From: Chloroflexota bacterium
GTDB taxonomy: Bacteria; Chloroflexota; Dehalococcoidia; UBA2979
Assembly (NCBI GenBank): GCA_016875695.1
Contig: VGPB01000117.1
Coordinates: forward strand, 1-5,957
Reading direction: 5' to 3'
DNA: 5,957 bases
The notes beneath the pieces are model-generated. The model ran no database searches, was not told the DNA's origin, and saw nothing but the letters and a program-made list of their open reading frames with translations. The position numbers and the translations under genes are program-made. The stretch's first letter is position 1, and every line of letters begins with the position of its first letter. Of the stretch, positions 1 to 5,608 are shown one piece after another.

Positions 1-48
1 CGTCACCGCCAGCAGCATGTTGGCCTGACGCTCAGCGTCGCCTCGCAC
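1..48 (-). CDS. IS5-type transposase, N-terminal fragment (cut by window edge)
   Basis: Reading leftward from a GTG at 46-48, the first 16 residues are MRGDAERQANMLLAVT, and the frame runs off the window. A strong ribosome binding site, GGAGG, lies at 55-59 with a 6-nt spacer and supports this start. Many IS5-superfamily DDE transposases begin with MRG, a polar stretch and then a hydrophobic ML or LF patch, and this resembles them; that is recall of the family, not a search. No catalytic residue is visible because only the extreme N-terminus is present. The downstream neighbour on the same strand lies outside the window, and upstream is the excalibur lipoprotein gene. It could instead be an unrelated protein with a similar start. 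That a gene begins here is fairly sure; the transposase call is moderate. Confidence 0.5.
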   Translation of the reverse strand, partial: MRGDAERQANMLLAVT

Positions 49-139
49 GGGGCACCTCCAGGCTGTGCCCACGCCAGCCCCATCCTACGCGCCGACCGAC
101 CTCCGACAACTCCCTCGCCAGCCGTTTCTCAGCACCCTG
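1..139 (-). mobile_element. Possible end of an IS5-like insertion sequence
   Basis: If the gene starting at 48 is a transposase, its element should end within roughly 100 bp upstream of the start. Read inward from 139 on the minus strand the sequence is CAGGGTGCTGAGAAACGG, which looks like an IS terminal inverted repeat. It directly abuts CTAG at 140-143, which fits the YTAR target duplicated by some IS5-group elements. The opposite end is outside the window, so neither the repeat pair nor the target duplication can be confirmed. The boundary is an inference. Confidence 0.3.
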
Positions 140-424
140 CTAGGGGATCGAGTTCTCGTCGCAAGCGACGCTATCATTGTCGCGTTCGAGACCGGGACGG
201 TAGCCGGGCTGACCGCGAGCGATCGGCGCTGCTCCGGCGACTCGTGCAGCGTCGCAGTTCGCGTAGTACGGCTCCGGTGTGCACGTTCCGCTTGCGGTGA
301 TGACGATGGGCTGACGCGTCGGCGAGAGATCTTGAGCGCTCCCGCTTGAAGCCGGCGAGCTGCACCCGCACGCGAGTAGCTGGAGAAGCCCGTACACGAC
401 TGCCGTCTTGGCGACACGTCCCAC
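140..424 (-). CDS. Small secreted lipoprotein with excalibur calcium-binding domain
   Basis: This 94-residue protein is probably exported and lipid-anchored. Residues 1-18 form a short signal peptide: basic MGRVAK, then a hydrophobic run to LLA, with Cys19 as the likely lipidated residue (LLAC lipobox; Cys21 is an alternative). A Ser/Pro/Thr-rich linker follows to about residue 48. Residues 51-89 match the excalibur domain: PYYANCDAARVAGAAPI, then GQPGYRPGLERDND, with the two conserved cysteines (57 and 88). The usual DxDxDGxxC loop is altered here to E-R-D-N-D-S-V-A-C, so calcium affinity may be reduced. I chose the GTG at 422-424 because AGGGAG lies 7 nt upstream; a GTG at 455-457 would add 11 residues but has no binding site. 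Excalibur domains are found on extracellular proteins and nucleases, and the role here is unknown. Its stop codon falls inside the CTAG at the suspected IS boundary. The domain call is strong; the function is open. Confidence 0.78.
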   Translation of the reverse strand: MGRVAKTAVVYGLLQLLACGCSSPASSGSAQDLSPTRQPIVITASGTCTPEPYYANCDAARVAGAAPIARGQPGYRPGLERDNDSVACDENSIP

Positions 425-431
425 GACCCGA

Positions 432-437
432 CTCCCT
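432..437 (-). promoter_or_regulatory. Ribosome binding site deciding the lipoprotein start
   Basis: AGGGAG on the minus strand lies 7 nt before the GTG at 422-424. It selects this start over the upstream in-frame GTG at 455-457, which lacks a purine-rich motif, and it places the signal peptide right at the N-terminus. Confidence 0.55.
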
Positions 438-532
438 GGCCTACCCTGCAGCTCCACGAGCGTAAGTCTGAACGCGCCGCAGTGGGAATCGATCCCCGAG
501 CCAACGTCTTCGACATGCTGCGCGAGCGCTCG

Positions 533-1396
533 TTACTGGCGGTAGCCATGGTCGCGCTCCTGCTTAAACGCGGCCCAGCCATGCTCGTTGCGCACGCGAT
601 GGCGCTCGATCGCGACGGCGTCCTCGGTCTTCCAGAGCGCGCGCAGCGCGGTGTCGTCGGCCCAGGCCATGGCGCCGCGCAGGCCGGCGAGCTCGTAGAC
701 GCGGTTCACGAGCAACTTGTTCAGGCGCACGGTGTGCGGCGGCAAGGCGGCGAGCTTCGTCGCCATCGCCTCGGCGGCTGCCTCGAGCTCGGTGTCCGGC
801 ACGACGCGGTTGACGAGGCCGAGGCGCAGCGCGTCCTGCGCGTCAGCGGCCTCGCCGAGCAGCAGGATCTCCTTCGCCTGCTTCTGGCCGACGAGGTAGG
901 GCGTGATCAGGATTGGCGGGGGGTAGCCGTGGCGGATCTGGATCTCGCCGATGCGCGCAGTCTCCGAAGCGATGGTGAGGTCGCAGACGCCAGCGAGCTC
1001 ACAGCCCTGCCCGACGGCGTGCCCGCGCACGGCAGCGACGACGGGCTTGGCGAGCGACCAGATCTTGAGCTGCACGGCGACGGCGTCGGGCGCGGGCGCG
1101 TCGTCTGGGTAGAGCGAGGCCCACATGTCGCCGCCCGCCGAGAAGGCGCGGCCGGCGCCGATGAGCACGACGGCGCGCACGTCGTCGTCGATCTCGGCGC
1201 GTTCCATCGCGGCGTGCAGCAGGCGCTGCACGTTACGGCTGACGGCGTTGAGCACGAGCGGGCGGTTGAGCGTGATCCAAGCGACGCCATCGCGCGTCTC
1301 GTACAGCACGTCGTCGGGCGAGGGCGGCGGGATCGCGATGCCGTCGGGGGTCTTCTTCCAGTCGCTGGTGTCCGGCTGTGCCTGCCCGGTCGTCAT
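533..1396 (-). CDS. Enoyl-CoA hydratase/isomerase (crotonase) family protein
   Basis: This 287-residue protein has the crotonase fold, whose members hydrate, isomerise, hydrolyse or ring-open acyl-CoA thioesters in the cytoplasm. After a proline-rich leader (1-28) come the first strand DGVAWITLNRP (36-46), the first oxyanion-hole segment GRAFSAGGDM (82-91) and the second, GQGCELAG (129-136). Glu133 matches the first catalytic Glu of rat enoyl-CoA hydratase (Glu144). By hand alignment the position of the second (Glu164) is Gln153 in GEIQIRHG, and the usual GGTQRL segment is replaced by YPPPILITPYLVG. Classical syn-hydration is therefore doubtful, and an isomerase, hydrolase or other crotonase reaction is as likely. 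The ATG at 1394-1396 is preceded by AGGAG at 1404-1408 with a 7-nt spacer; extension to 1747 would run into the divergent gene. It is transcribed away from the luciferase-like gene at 1544 and may share regulation with it. Family is confident; the reaction is unknown. Confidence 0.9.
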   Translation of the reverse strand: MTTGQAQPDTSDWKKTPDGIAIPPPSPDDVLYETRDGVAWITLNRPLVLNAVSRNVQRLLHAAMERAEIDDDVRAVVLIGAGRAFSAGGDMWASLYPDDAPAPDAVAVQLKIWSLAKPVVAAVRGHAVGQGCELAGVCDLTIASETARIGEIQIRHGYPPPILITPYLVGQKQAKEILLLGEAADAQDALRLGLVNRVVPDTELEAAAEAMATKLAALPPHTVRLNKLLVNRVYELAGLRGAMAWADDTALRALWKTEDAVAIERHRVRNEHGWAAFKQERDHGYRQ

Positions 1397-1415
1397 GCTC
1401 GTGCTCCTGTCGCCA

Positions 1416-1446
1416 GGACCGCCGGCCCGCGGCGCGGGCCCGGTCC
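1416..1446. repeat. GC-rich inverted repeat in the divergent intergenic region
   Basis: GGCCCGC (1424-1430) and GCGGGCC (1434-1440) form a perfect 7-bp stem with a 3-nt loop. It is extended by GGACC (1416-1420) pairing with GGTCC (1442-1446) across a small internal loop. It sits 20 bp upstream of the crotonase start, so it could be a 5'-UTR hairpin or an operator between the divergent genes. In such GC-rich DNA it could also be chance. Confidence 0.4.
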
Positions 1447-1543
1447 GGGCGCCAGCGTGCACAGCAGCGCGCGATCCTGCAACCGCCGCCGCGCGCGATA
1501 CTGGCGCGGCGCCCGCGGGACGGCGCGCGCCGGAGGAGGAACG

Positions 1544-2473
1544 ATGATCGGCGTCCTGGTCCAGGGTCGCAGCGCCGCGGAGGCGGTCGCGCAGATCGAG
1601 CAGGTGGAGCGGGCGGGCGTGCCGGCGGCGTGGGCGACGATGGGGGGCGCGGGCGGGGCGGACATGCTCGCGACGTTCGCGGCGGCGGCCGCGAGGACGA
1701 GCCGCATCATGCTCGGCACAGCGATCGTGCACACGTGGCCGCGCCACCCGGTGGTGTTCGCGCAGGAGGCGCTGGCGATCGACCAGCTGGCGCCGGGGCG
1801 GCTGCGGCTGGGACTCGGCCCAGGCGGCCCGCCAGCCGTCGAGCGCTCATACGGCATCGCGTTCGCGACGCCGCTGACGAACGTGCGCGAATACGTGAGC
1901 ACGGTGCGCGCGCTGCTGCGCGACGGCGAGGCGACGTTAGCGGGTACGCACGTGCGGGTGCAGCACCGCATGACGCAGACGACCACGGGGGTTGCGGTGA
2001 TGATTGGCGCGCTGCGCGAGCGCGCGTACGAGCTCGCGGGGGAGGTGGCGGACGGCGCAGTCTCGTGGCTGGGTCCGCGCGGCTACCTGGTGCGCTACGC
2101 GCTGCCGGCGCTGCGCGCCGGCGCCGAGCGCGCAGGCCGCGCGGCGCCGCCGCTCGTCGCGCACGTGCCGGTGGCGGTGACGGCGGACCGCGAGGCGGCG
2201 CGCGGCCTGGCCCGGGAGCAGTTCTCGTTCTTCATGCGGCCGCCGGCGTACCGTGAGATGTTCGCGCTGGCGGGCTTCCCGCCCGACGACGGCTTCACGG
2301 ACGCCCTGCTCGGCGAGCTCCTGGTGTGCGGGACGCGCGACGAGGTGGCGACGGGCCTGCGCGGCTGGCTCGACGCGGGGATGGGCGAGGTGATCGCGCA
2401 CCCGCTGATCGACGCGCGCGACCGCGAGGGCTCGATCGCGCGCGCGTTCGAGGCGGTCGCAGCCGCGCGCTGA
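1544..2473 (+). CDS. Luciferase-like (LLM class) flavin/F420-dependent oxidoreductase
   Basis: This 309-residue protein belongs to the bacterial luciferase-like TIM-barrel family, which uses FMN or coenzyme F420 to oxidise or reduce small organic substrates in the cytoplasm. Family hallmarks are the early segment SRIMLGTAIVHTWPRHPVVF (53-72), then ALAIDQLAPGRLRLGLGPGG (76-95), and the late barrel segment GALRERAYELAGEVADGAVS (155-174), which in relatives contributes to cofactor binding. Its length is near the low end of the usual range. The ATG at 1544 follows a strong GGAGGAGG at 1532-1539. An open frame continues upstream to 482, but only as the antisense of the crotonase gene. The stop is TGA at 2471-2473, and the next gene converges from 63 bp away. 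The C-terminal third closely resembles the partial gene at 5609-5957. The choice of F420 over FMN, and the substrate, cannot be decided from sequence alone. Confidence 0.9.
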   Translation: MIGVLVQGRSAAEAVAQIEQVERAGVPAAWATMGGAGGADMLATFAAAAARTSRIMLGTAIVHTWPRHPVVFAQEALAIDQLAPGRLRLGLGPGGPPAVERSYGIAFATPLTNVREYVSTVRALLRDGEATLAGTHVRVQHRMTQTTTGVAVMIGALRERAYELAGEVADGAVSWLGPRGYLVRYALPALRAGAERAGRAAPPLVAHVPVAVTADREAARGLAREQFSFFMRPPAYREMFALAGFPPDDGFTDALLGELLVCGTRDEVATGLRGWLDAGMGEVIAHPLIDARDREGSIARAFEAVAAAR

Positions 2474-2536
2474 GCGCGCGCAGCCTGCCGGCGCGAGCCA
2501 CGGGGCGCGCGGCGCGCTACACGTCGAGGGTCGTGA

Positions 2537-3043
2537 CTAGCGCGCGGGCGCTCCGCTGCCCTCGACGGCGTGCTGCAGCTCGACGATGTCGAGCTTCTTC
2601 ATCTGCAGCATCGCGGCGAATGCGCGCTCGACCCGCGCTGGGTCGGGGTCGGTGTACAACTCCGCCCAGCCGCGCAGCACGATCTACCAGGACAGGCCGA
2701 ACCAGTCTTTGAGCCAGCCGCACTGCTGGGCGTCGGGGTCACCGCCCTCGCTCAGCTTGTCCCAGTAGTAGTCGACTCCAGCCTGGTCTTCGCACATCAC
2801 CTCGAGCGAGACCGCCTCGTTGAAGGTGAAGTGGGGGCCGCCGTTGAGGGCGATGAACGGCTGGCCGTCGAGCTCGAACTCGACGGTCATCACGCTCCCG
2901 GGCGGCTTGCCCGTGATCTCCTGCCCGGCCTCTGGGTAGCGCGTGACCGCGCCGATGCGCGAGTGCTTGAAGATGCCGGCGTAGTACTGCGCCGCTTCCT
3001 CGGCCTGCGTGTCGAACCAAAGGTTGATGCGGAATCCGCTCAT
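2537..3043 (-). pseudogene. PhnB-like VOC family protein interrupted by in-frame TAG
   Basis: The gene starts at ATG 3041-3043 behind a strong GGAGGAGG (3049-3056) and encodes a vicinal-oxygen-chelate protein of the PhnB / 3-demethylubiquinone-methyltransferase-like group. Recognisable segments are FRINLWFDTQAEEAAQYYAG (4-23), the strand VMTVEFELDGQPFIALNGGP (51-70), FNEAVSLEVMCED and GGDPDAQQCGWLKDWFGLSW (100-119). Translation stops at codon 120, TAG at 2684-2686. The same frame continues without another stop for 48 codons to TAG at 2537-2539 as IVLRGWAELYTDPDPARVER, then MLQMKKLDIVELQHAVEG, which is the normal C-terminus of the family. Relatives usually read SWQIV at the break, so one C-to-T change (CAG to TAG) explains it. 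The intact protein would be 168 residues, the normal family size. The 119-residue product would lack the last strand and helix. Alternatives are a sequencing error or amber readthrough. Substrate unknown; such proteins are diverse. Confidence 0.85.
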
Positions 3044-3112
3044 GCGTGCCTCCTCCGCCTGGCGTGAACAGGCAGCGTACGCACTGGCGCTCGCGAAGCC
3101 ATAACAGCCGCG

Positions 3113-3140
3113 GGTTGCGCCGCTGTAACGCGGCGCAACC
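3113..3140. repeat. Perfect 11-bp hairpin between VOC and molybdenum-subunit genes
   Basis: GGTTGCGCCGC (3113-3123) is exactly complementary to GCGGCGCAACC (3130-3140) with the 6-nt loop TGTAAC. It lies about 75 nt beyond the stop of the large molybdenum-subunit gene and 70 nt before the VOC start. There is no T-run on either side, so it is not a classical intrinsic terminator. It may instead stabilise a transcript 3' end, act as a factor-assisted termination site, or be an operator. Confidence 0.6.
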
Positions 3141-3150
3141 GTCCATCTCA

Positions 3151-3173
3151 CGCCGCGGCTCCGGACCGCGGCG
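3151..3173. repeat. Second perfect hairpin, 8-bp stem
   Basis: CGCCGCGG (3151-3158) pairs perfectly with CCGCGGCG (3166-3173) around the loop CTCCGGA. It is only 10 bp from the 11-bp hairpin at 3113-3140 and closer to the molybdenum-subunit stop codon. The two together look like a transcript-end structure for the upstream gene on the minus strand, though neither has a T-tract. Confidence 0.45.
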
Positions 3174-3213
3174 ATGGCGGCGTAGGGCGGCGGCATCGAG
3201 GCCGCGGCGACGG

Positions 3214-5514
3214 TTAGCGGCGCTGGTCCTCGATCCACTCGATCATGCGGTTGGGCGACGCGGGGAGCGCCGTGGCGCGCACGCCGATGGCGTCGCGGAT
3301 GGCGTTGGTGACGGCGGCGAGCGGCGGGATGATCGGCACCTCGCCGACGCCACGCACGCCGTACGGGTGGCCGGGGTTAGGGATCTCGACGAGCAGCGTC
3401 TCGATCATCGGCAGGTCGAGCGCGGTGGGCATGCGGTAGTCGAGCAGCGTCGAGTTCTGCATGCGGCCATCGTCGCCGAAGACGTATTCCTCGGTGAGCG
3501 CCATGCCGACGCCCTGCGCGACGCCGCCCTGGATCTGGCCCTCGACGTAGTCCGGGTGCACCGCCTTGCCTACGTCTTGGGCGGCGGTGTAGCGCAGGAT
3601 CTGCACCTTGCCGGTGTCCGAGTCGACCTCGACGTCGACGACGTGGCAGGCGAAGGCGGGGCCCGAGGTGGTGGGCGCGACGTCGGCCTGCGCCTGGATC
3701 AGGCCGCCGGTGGCCTGCAGCTGCGCGGCGAGCGCGGTGAGCGTGAGCTGCTTGCCGCCGGGGCCACGGATCACAGCGTCGGCGCCGTAGTGGACCTCGG
3801 TGCGGTCGCACTCCCAGATCAGCGCGGCGCGCTCCTCGAGCTTGCGGCGCAGGTCCTGTGCGGCCTCGTACACGGCCCAGCCGCCGGCGAAGGTCGTGCG
3901 GCTGCCGACGGTAGGGAAGGTGTAACCGACCGAGTCCGTGTCCACGGTGTGCGGCTTCACCTGCTCATAGGGGATGCCCATCGCCTCGGCGAACTGCATG
4001 GCGAGCGCGGCGCGGCTGCCGCCGATGTCGGCGGAGCCGATACCGAGCGCAACGGTGCCGTCCGGGTGGATCGAGGCGATCGCGCCGGACTCGCCGCCGA
4101 TGTTGAACCAGTAGCCGGAGGCGACGCCGCGGCCGCGGTTGGAGCCGTGCAGCTCGGAGCGATAGTGGTCCGAGTCCCGCACGGCCTCGAGGCAGGCGAC
4201 GTTGCCGATAGGGCCGAACTGCGCGCCGTCGACGCGGCGGTCGCCCTCGCGGGTGGCGTTCTTGAGGCGCAGCTCGACCGGGTCCATGCCGATCTCGCGC
4301 GCGACGTCGTCGACCATCGACTCGACGGCCCACTCGGCGGCGGGTGCAGCGGGCGCGCGGTAGGCCTGCACGCGGGGCTTGTTGTTCAGCACCTCCCACG
4401 CGACGGAGCGGAAGTTCGGGATGTCGTACGGCCCGAACGCCGCCATCGCCCCCGCGGTGAACGCGGACGCGGGGTACGCGCCCGACTCGTAGATGCCTTC
4501 CCAGTCGATCGCGACGAGTGTGCCGTCGCGCTTCGCGCCGATCTTGACGCGGAGGTGCGTGCCCGGGGTGGGACCGGTGGCCTCGAACACCTCGGCGCGG
4601 GTCATCGACATCTTCACGGGGCGGTGGCCCGCTTTGCGCGACAGCAGCGCGGCGAGCGGCTCCATGTAGACGGAGGTTTTGCCGCCGAAGCCGCCGCCGA
4701 TCTCGGCGGGATTCACGCGCACCCGGGAGATCGGCTGCTTGAGCAGCGTCGCCACGTTGTCGCGCACGCCAAAGTAGGCCTGGGTGCTGACCCAGATGTT
4801 GATCTGGCCGTCCTCGCTCCACAGCGCGGTGCCGTTGTGCGGCTCAATGTAACCCTGGTGGTACATCGGCGTGTCGAACTCGCGCTCCATGACGATGTCC
4901 GAGGCACGGAAGCCGGCGTCGAGGTCGCCGCCGGTGAACTCGACCTTCTTCGAGACGTTCGAGGGGCGCTTGCCGTACTGCTCCGAGCCGCCGGAGCCGA
5001 AGAAGCCGAACACCTGCTCCGTGACCACGCTGTCGTGCAGCACAGGTGACTGGTCGCTCATGGCGCGCTGCAGGTCGACGACGGGCTCGAGCAGCTCGTA
5101 GTCGACCTTAATCAGCTCGAGCGCATCCTCAGCGATGTGCGAGTCGACGGCGGCGACGGCGGCAACGGCGTGGCCCCGGTAGAGCACCTTGTCGGAGGCG
5201 AGCACGTTGTCGAGCACCCAGCGCGCGCTGGCCGCTTCGCCCTCGCCGACGACGAGGTGCGTGTCGTCCTGGCGCGGGAAGTCGGCGTTGGTAATCACGG
5301 CGAGCACGCCGGGGAGCGCCTCGGCGGCGGTGGTGTCGATGTGGCGGATGATGGCGTGGGCGTGGGGGCTGCGCAGCACGCGGCCGTAGAGCATGCGAGC
5401 CATGCGCACGTCGGCGCCGTAGATCGCGCGCCCGTTGACCTTGTCGACGCCGTCCGGGCGGACGGGACGCGTGCCGACGACCTTCATGTTCTGGGAGTGC
5501 TCAGTCGCAACCAC
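3214..5514 (-). CDS. Xanthine dehydrogenase/CO dehydrogenase family molybdopterin-binding subunit
   Basis: This 766-residue protein is the large catalytic subunit of a molybdenum hydroxylase, which hydroxylates a substrate with water and passes electrons to 2Fe-2S and FAD subunits. An aldehyde oxidase/xanthine dehydrogenase a/b hammerhead domain lies at about 20-140 (VNGRAIYGADV, LRSPHAHA), followed by the molybdopterin-binding regions. Visible motifs are EIGGGFGGK (271-279), QAYRAPAAPAAEWAVES (383-399), GIGSADIGGSRAA (491-503), GQIQGGVAQGVGMAL (659-673) and GVRGVGE (719-725); Glu725 aligns with the catalytic Glu of the family. The loop is neither the AYXCSFR of form I CO dehydrogenase nor the AYRGAGR of form II, so CO oxidation is unlikely. 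The GTG at 5512-5514 has AGAGGA 6 nt upstream; the ATG at 5485-5487 (757 residues) has no good site. There is no Tat signal, so it should be cytoplasmic. Neither FAD nor 2Fe-2S partner genes are visible. A luciferase-like gene lies 94 bp upstream on the same strand, possibly cotranscribed. Substrate unknown. Confidence 0.93.
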   Translation of the reverse strand: MVATEHSQNMKVVGTRPVRPDGVDKVNGRAIYGADVRMARMLYGRVLRSPHAHAIIRHIDTTAAEALPGVLAVITNADFPRQDDTHLVVGEGEAASARWVLDNVLASDKVLYRGHAVAAVAAVDSHIAEDALELIKVDYELLEPVVDLQRAMSDQSPVLHDSVVTEQVFGFFGSGGSEQYGKRPSNVSKKVEFTGGDLDAGFRASDIVMEREFDTPMYHQGYIEPHNGTALWSEDGQINIWVSTQAYFGVRDNVATLLKQPISRVRVNPAEIGGGFGGKTSVYMEPLAALLSRKAGHRPVKMSMTRAEVFEATGPTPGTHLRVKIGAKRDGTLVAIDWEGIYESGAYPASAFTAGAMAAFGPYDIPNFRSVAWEVLNNKPRVQAYRAPAAPAAEWAVESMVDDVAREIGMDPVELRLKNATREGDRRVDGAQFGPIGNVACLEAVRDSDHYRSELHGSNRGRGVASGYWFNIGGESGAIASIHPDGTVALGIGSADIGGSRAALAMQFAEAMGIPYEQVKPHTVDTDSVGYTFPTVGSRTTFAGGWAVYEAAQDLRRKLEERAALIWECDRTEVHYGADAVIRGPGGKQLTLTALAAQLQATGGLIQAQADVAPTTSGPAFACHVVDVEVDSDTGKVQILRYTAAQDVGKAVHPDYVEGQIQGGVAQGVGMALTEEYVFGDDGRMQNSTLLDYRMPTALDLPMIETLLVEIPNPGHPYGVRGVGEVPIIPPLAAVTNAIRDAIGVRATALPASPNRMIEWIEDQRR

Positions 5515-5520
5515 CGCTGT

Positions 5521-5526
5521 TCCTCT
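5521..5526 (-). promoter_or_regulatory. Ribosome binding site deciding the GTG start of the molybdenum subunit
   Basis: AGAGGA on the minus strand sits 6 nt before the GTG at 5512-5514. The next in-frame start, ATG at 5485-5487, is preceded by a stretch with no purine-rich motif, so the GTG is preferred. The difference is nine N-terminal residues. Confidence 0.55.
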
Positions 5527-5569
5527 CGCTGGGCGGGCACGCGCCCGCAGGGCGCGCCATGTCCCGGGC

Positions 5570-5575
5570 ATGATA
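5570..5575 (-). promoter_or_regulatory. Possible -10 element upstream of the molybdenum-subunit gene
   Basis: TATCAT on the minus strand matches the TATAAT consensus at five of six positions and stands out in an otherwise very GC-rich 94-bp gap, 55 nt before the GTG start. No convincing -35 element is found at the expected distance. The gene may instead be read through from the luciferase-like gene upstream. Confidence 0.2.
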
Positions 5576-5608
5576 CGGGGTCCGCGGGGGACGGGCTGCC
5601 GCGGGCGC

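Noticed and set aside
475..505. Sequence resembling a tRNA T-arm (GGGGATCGATTCCC on the minus strand)
   Set aside because: There is no matching acceptor stem, anticodon arm or CCA end around it. It is a short chance palindrome.
523..532. Palindrome CGAGCGCTCG directly after the crotonase stop as a terminator
   Set aside because: It is a 10-bp palindrome without a usable loop or T-run, too small to call a terminator.
482..1543. Upstream extension of the luciferase-like gene at 1544, suggesting a fusion protein
   Set aside because: The extension lies antisense to the crotonase gene and has no domain sense, while the ATG at 1544 has a strong binding site and matches the family N-terminus.
1397..1747. 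N-terminal extension of the crotonase gene
   Set aside because: It would overlap the divergent luciferase-like gene, is rich in Arg, Ala and His, and the ATG at 1396 has a good binding site at 1404-1408.
2474..2536. Possible bidirectional terminator between the converging genes
   Set aside because: The only complementarity is simple GCGC repeats (AGCGCGC at 2473-2479 with GCGCGCT at 2512-2518, loop over 30 nt) and there is no T-tract.
3046..5049. Open reading frame of over 660 codons on the plus strand
   Set aside because: It is the antisense of the molybdenum-subunit and VOC genes. Its protein is a low-complexity mix of Asp, Val, Arg, Ala and Gly, as expected opposite a high-GC gene, and the minus-strand proteins have clear family motifs.
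3214..5514. Carbon monoxide dehydrogenase large subunit (coxL)
   Set aside because: The active-site loop lacks the AYXCSFR motif of genuine CO dehydrogenases and also the form II AYRGAGR motif, so only the broader family is called.
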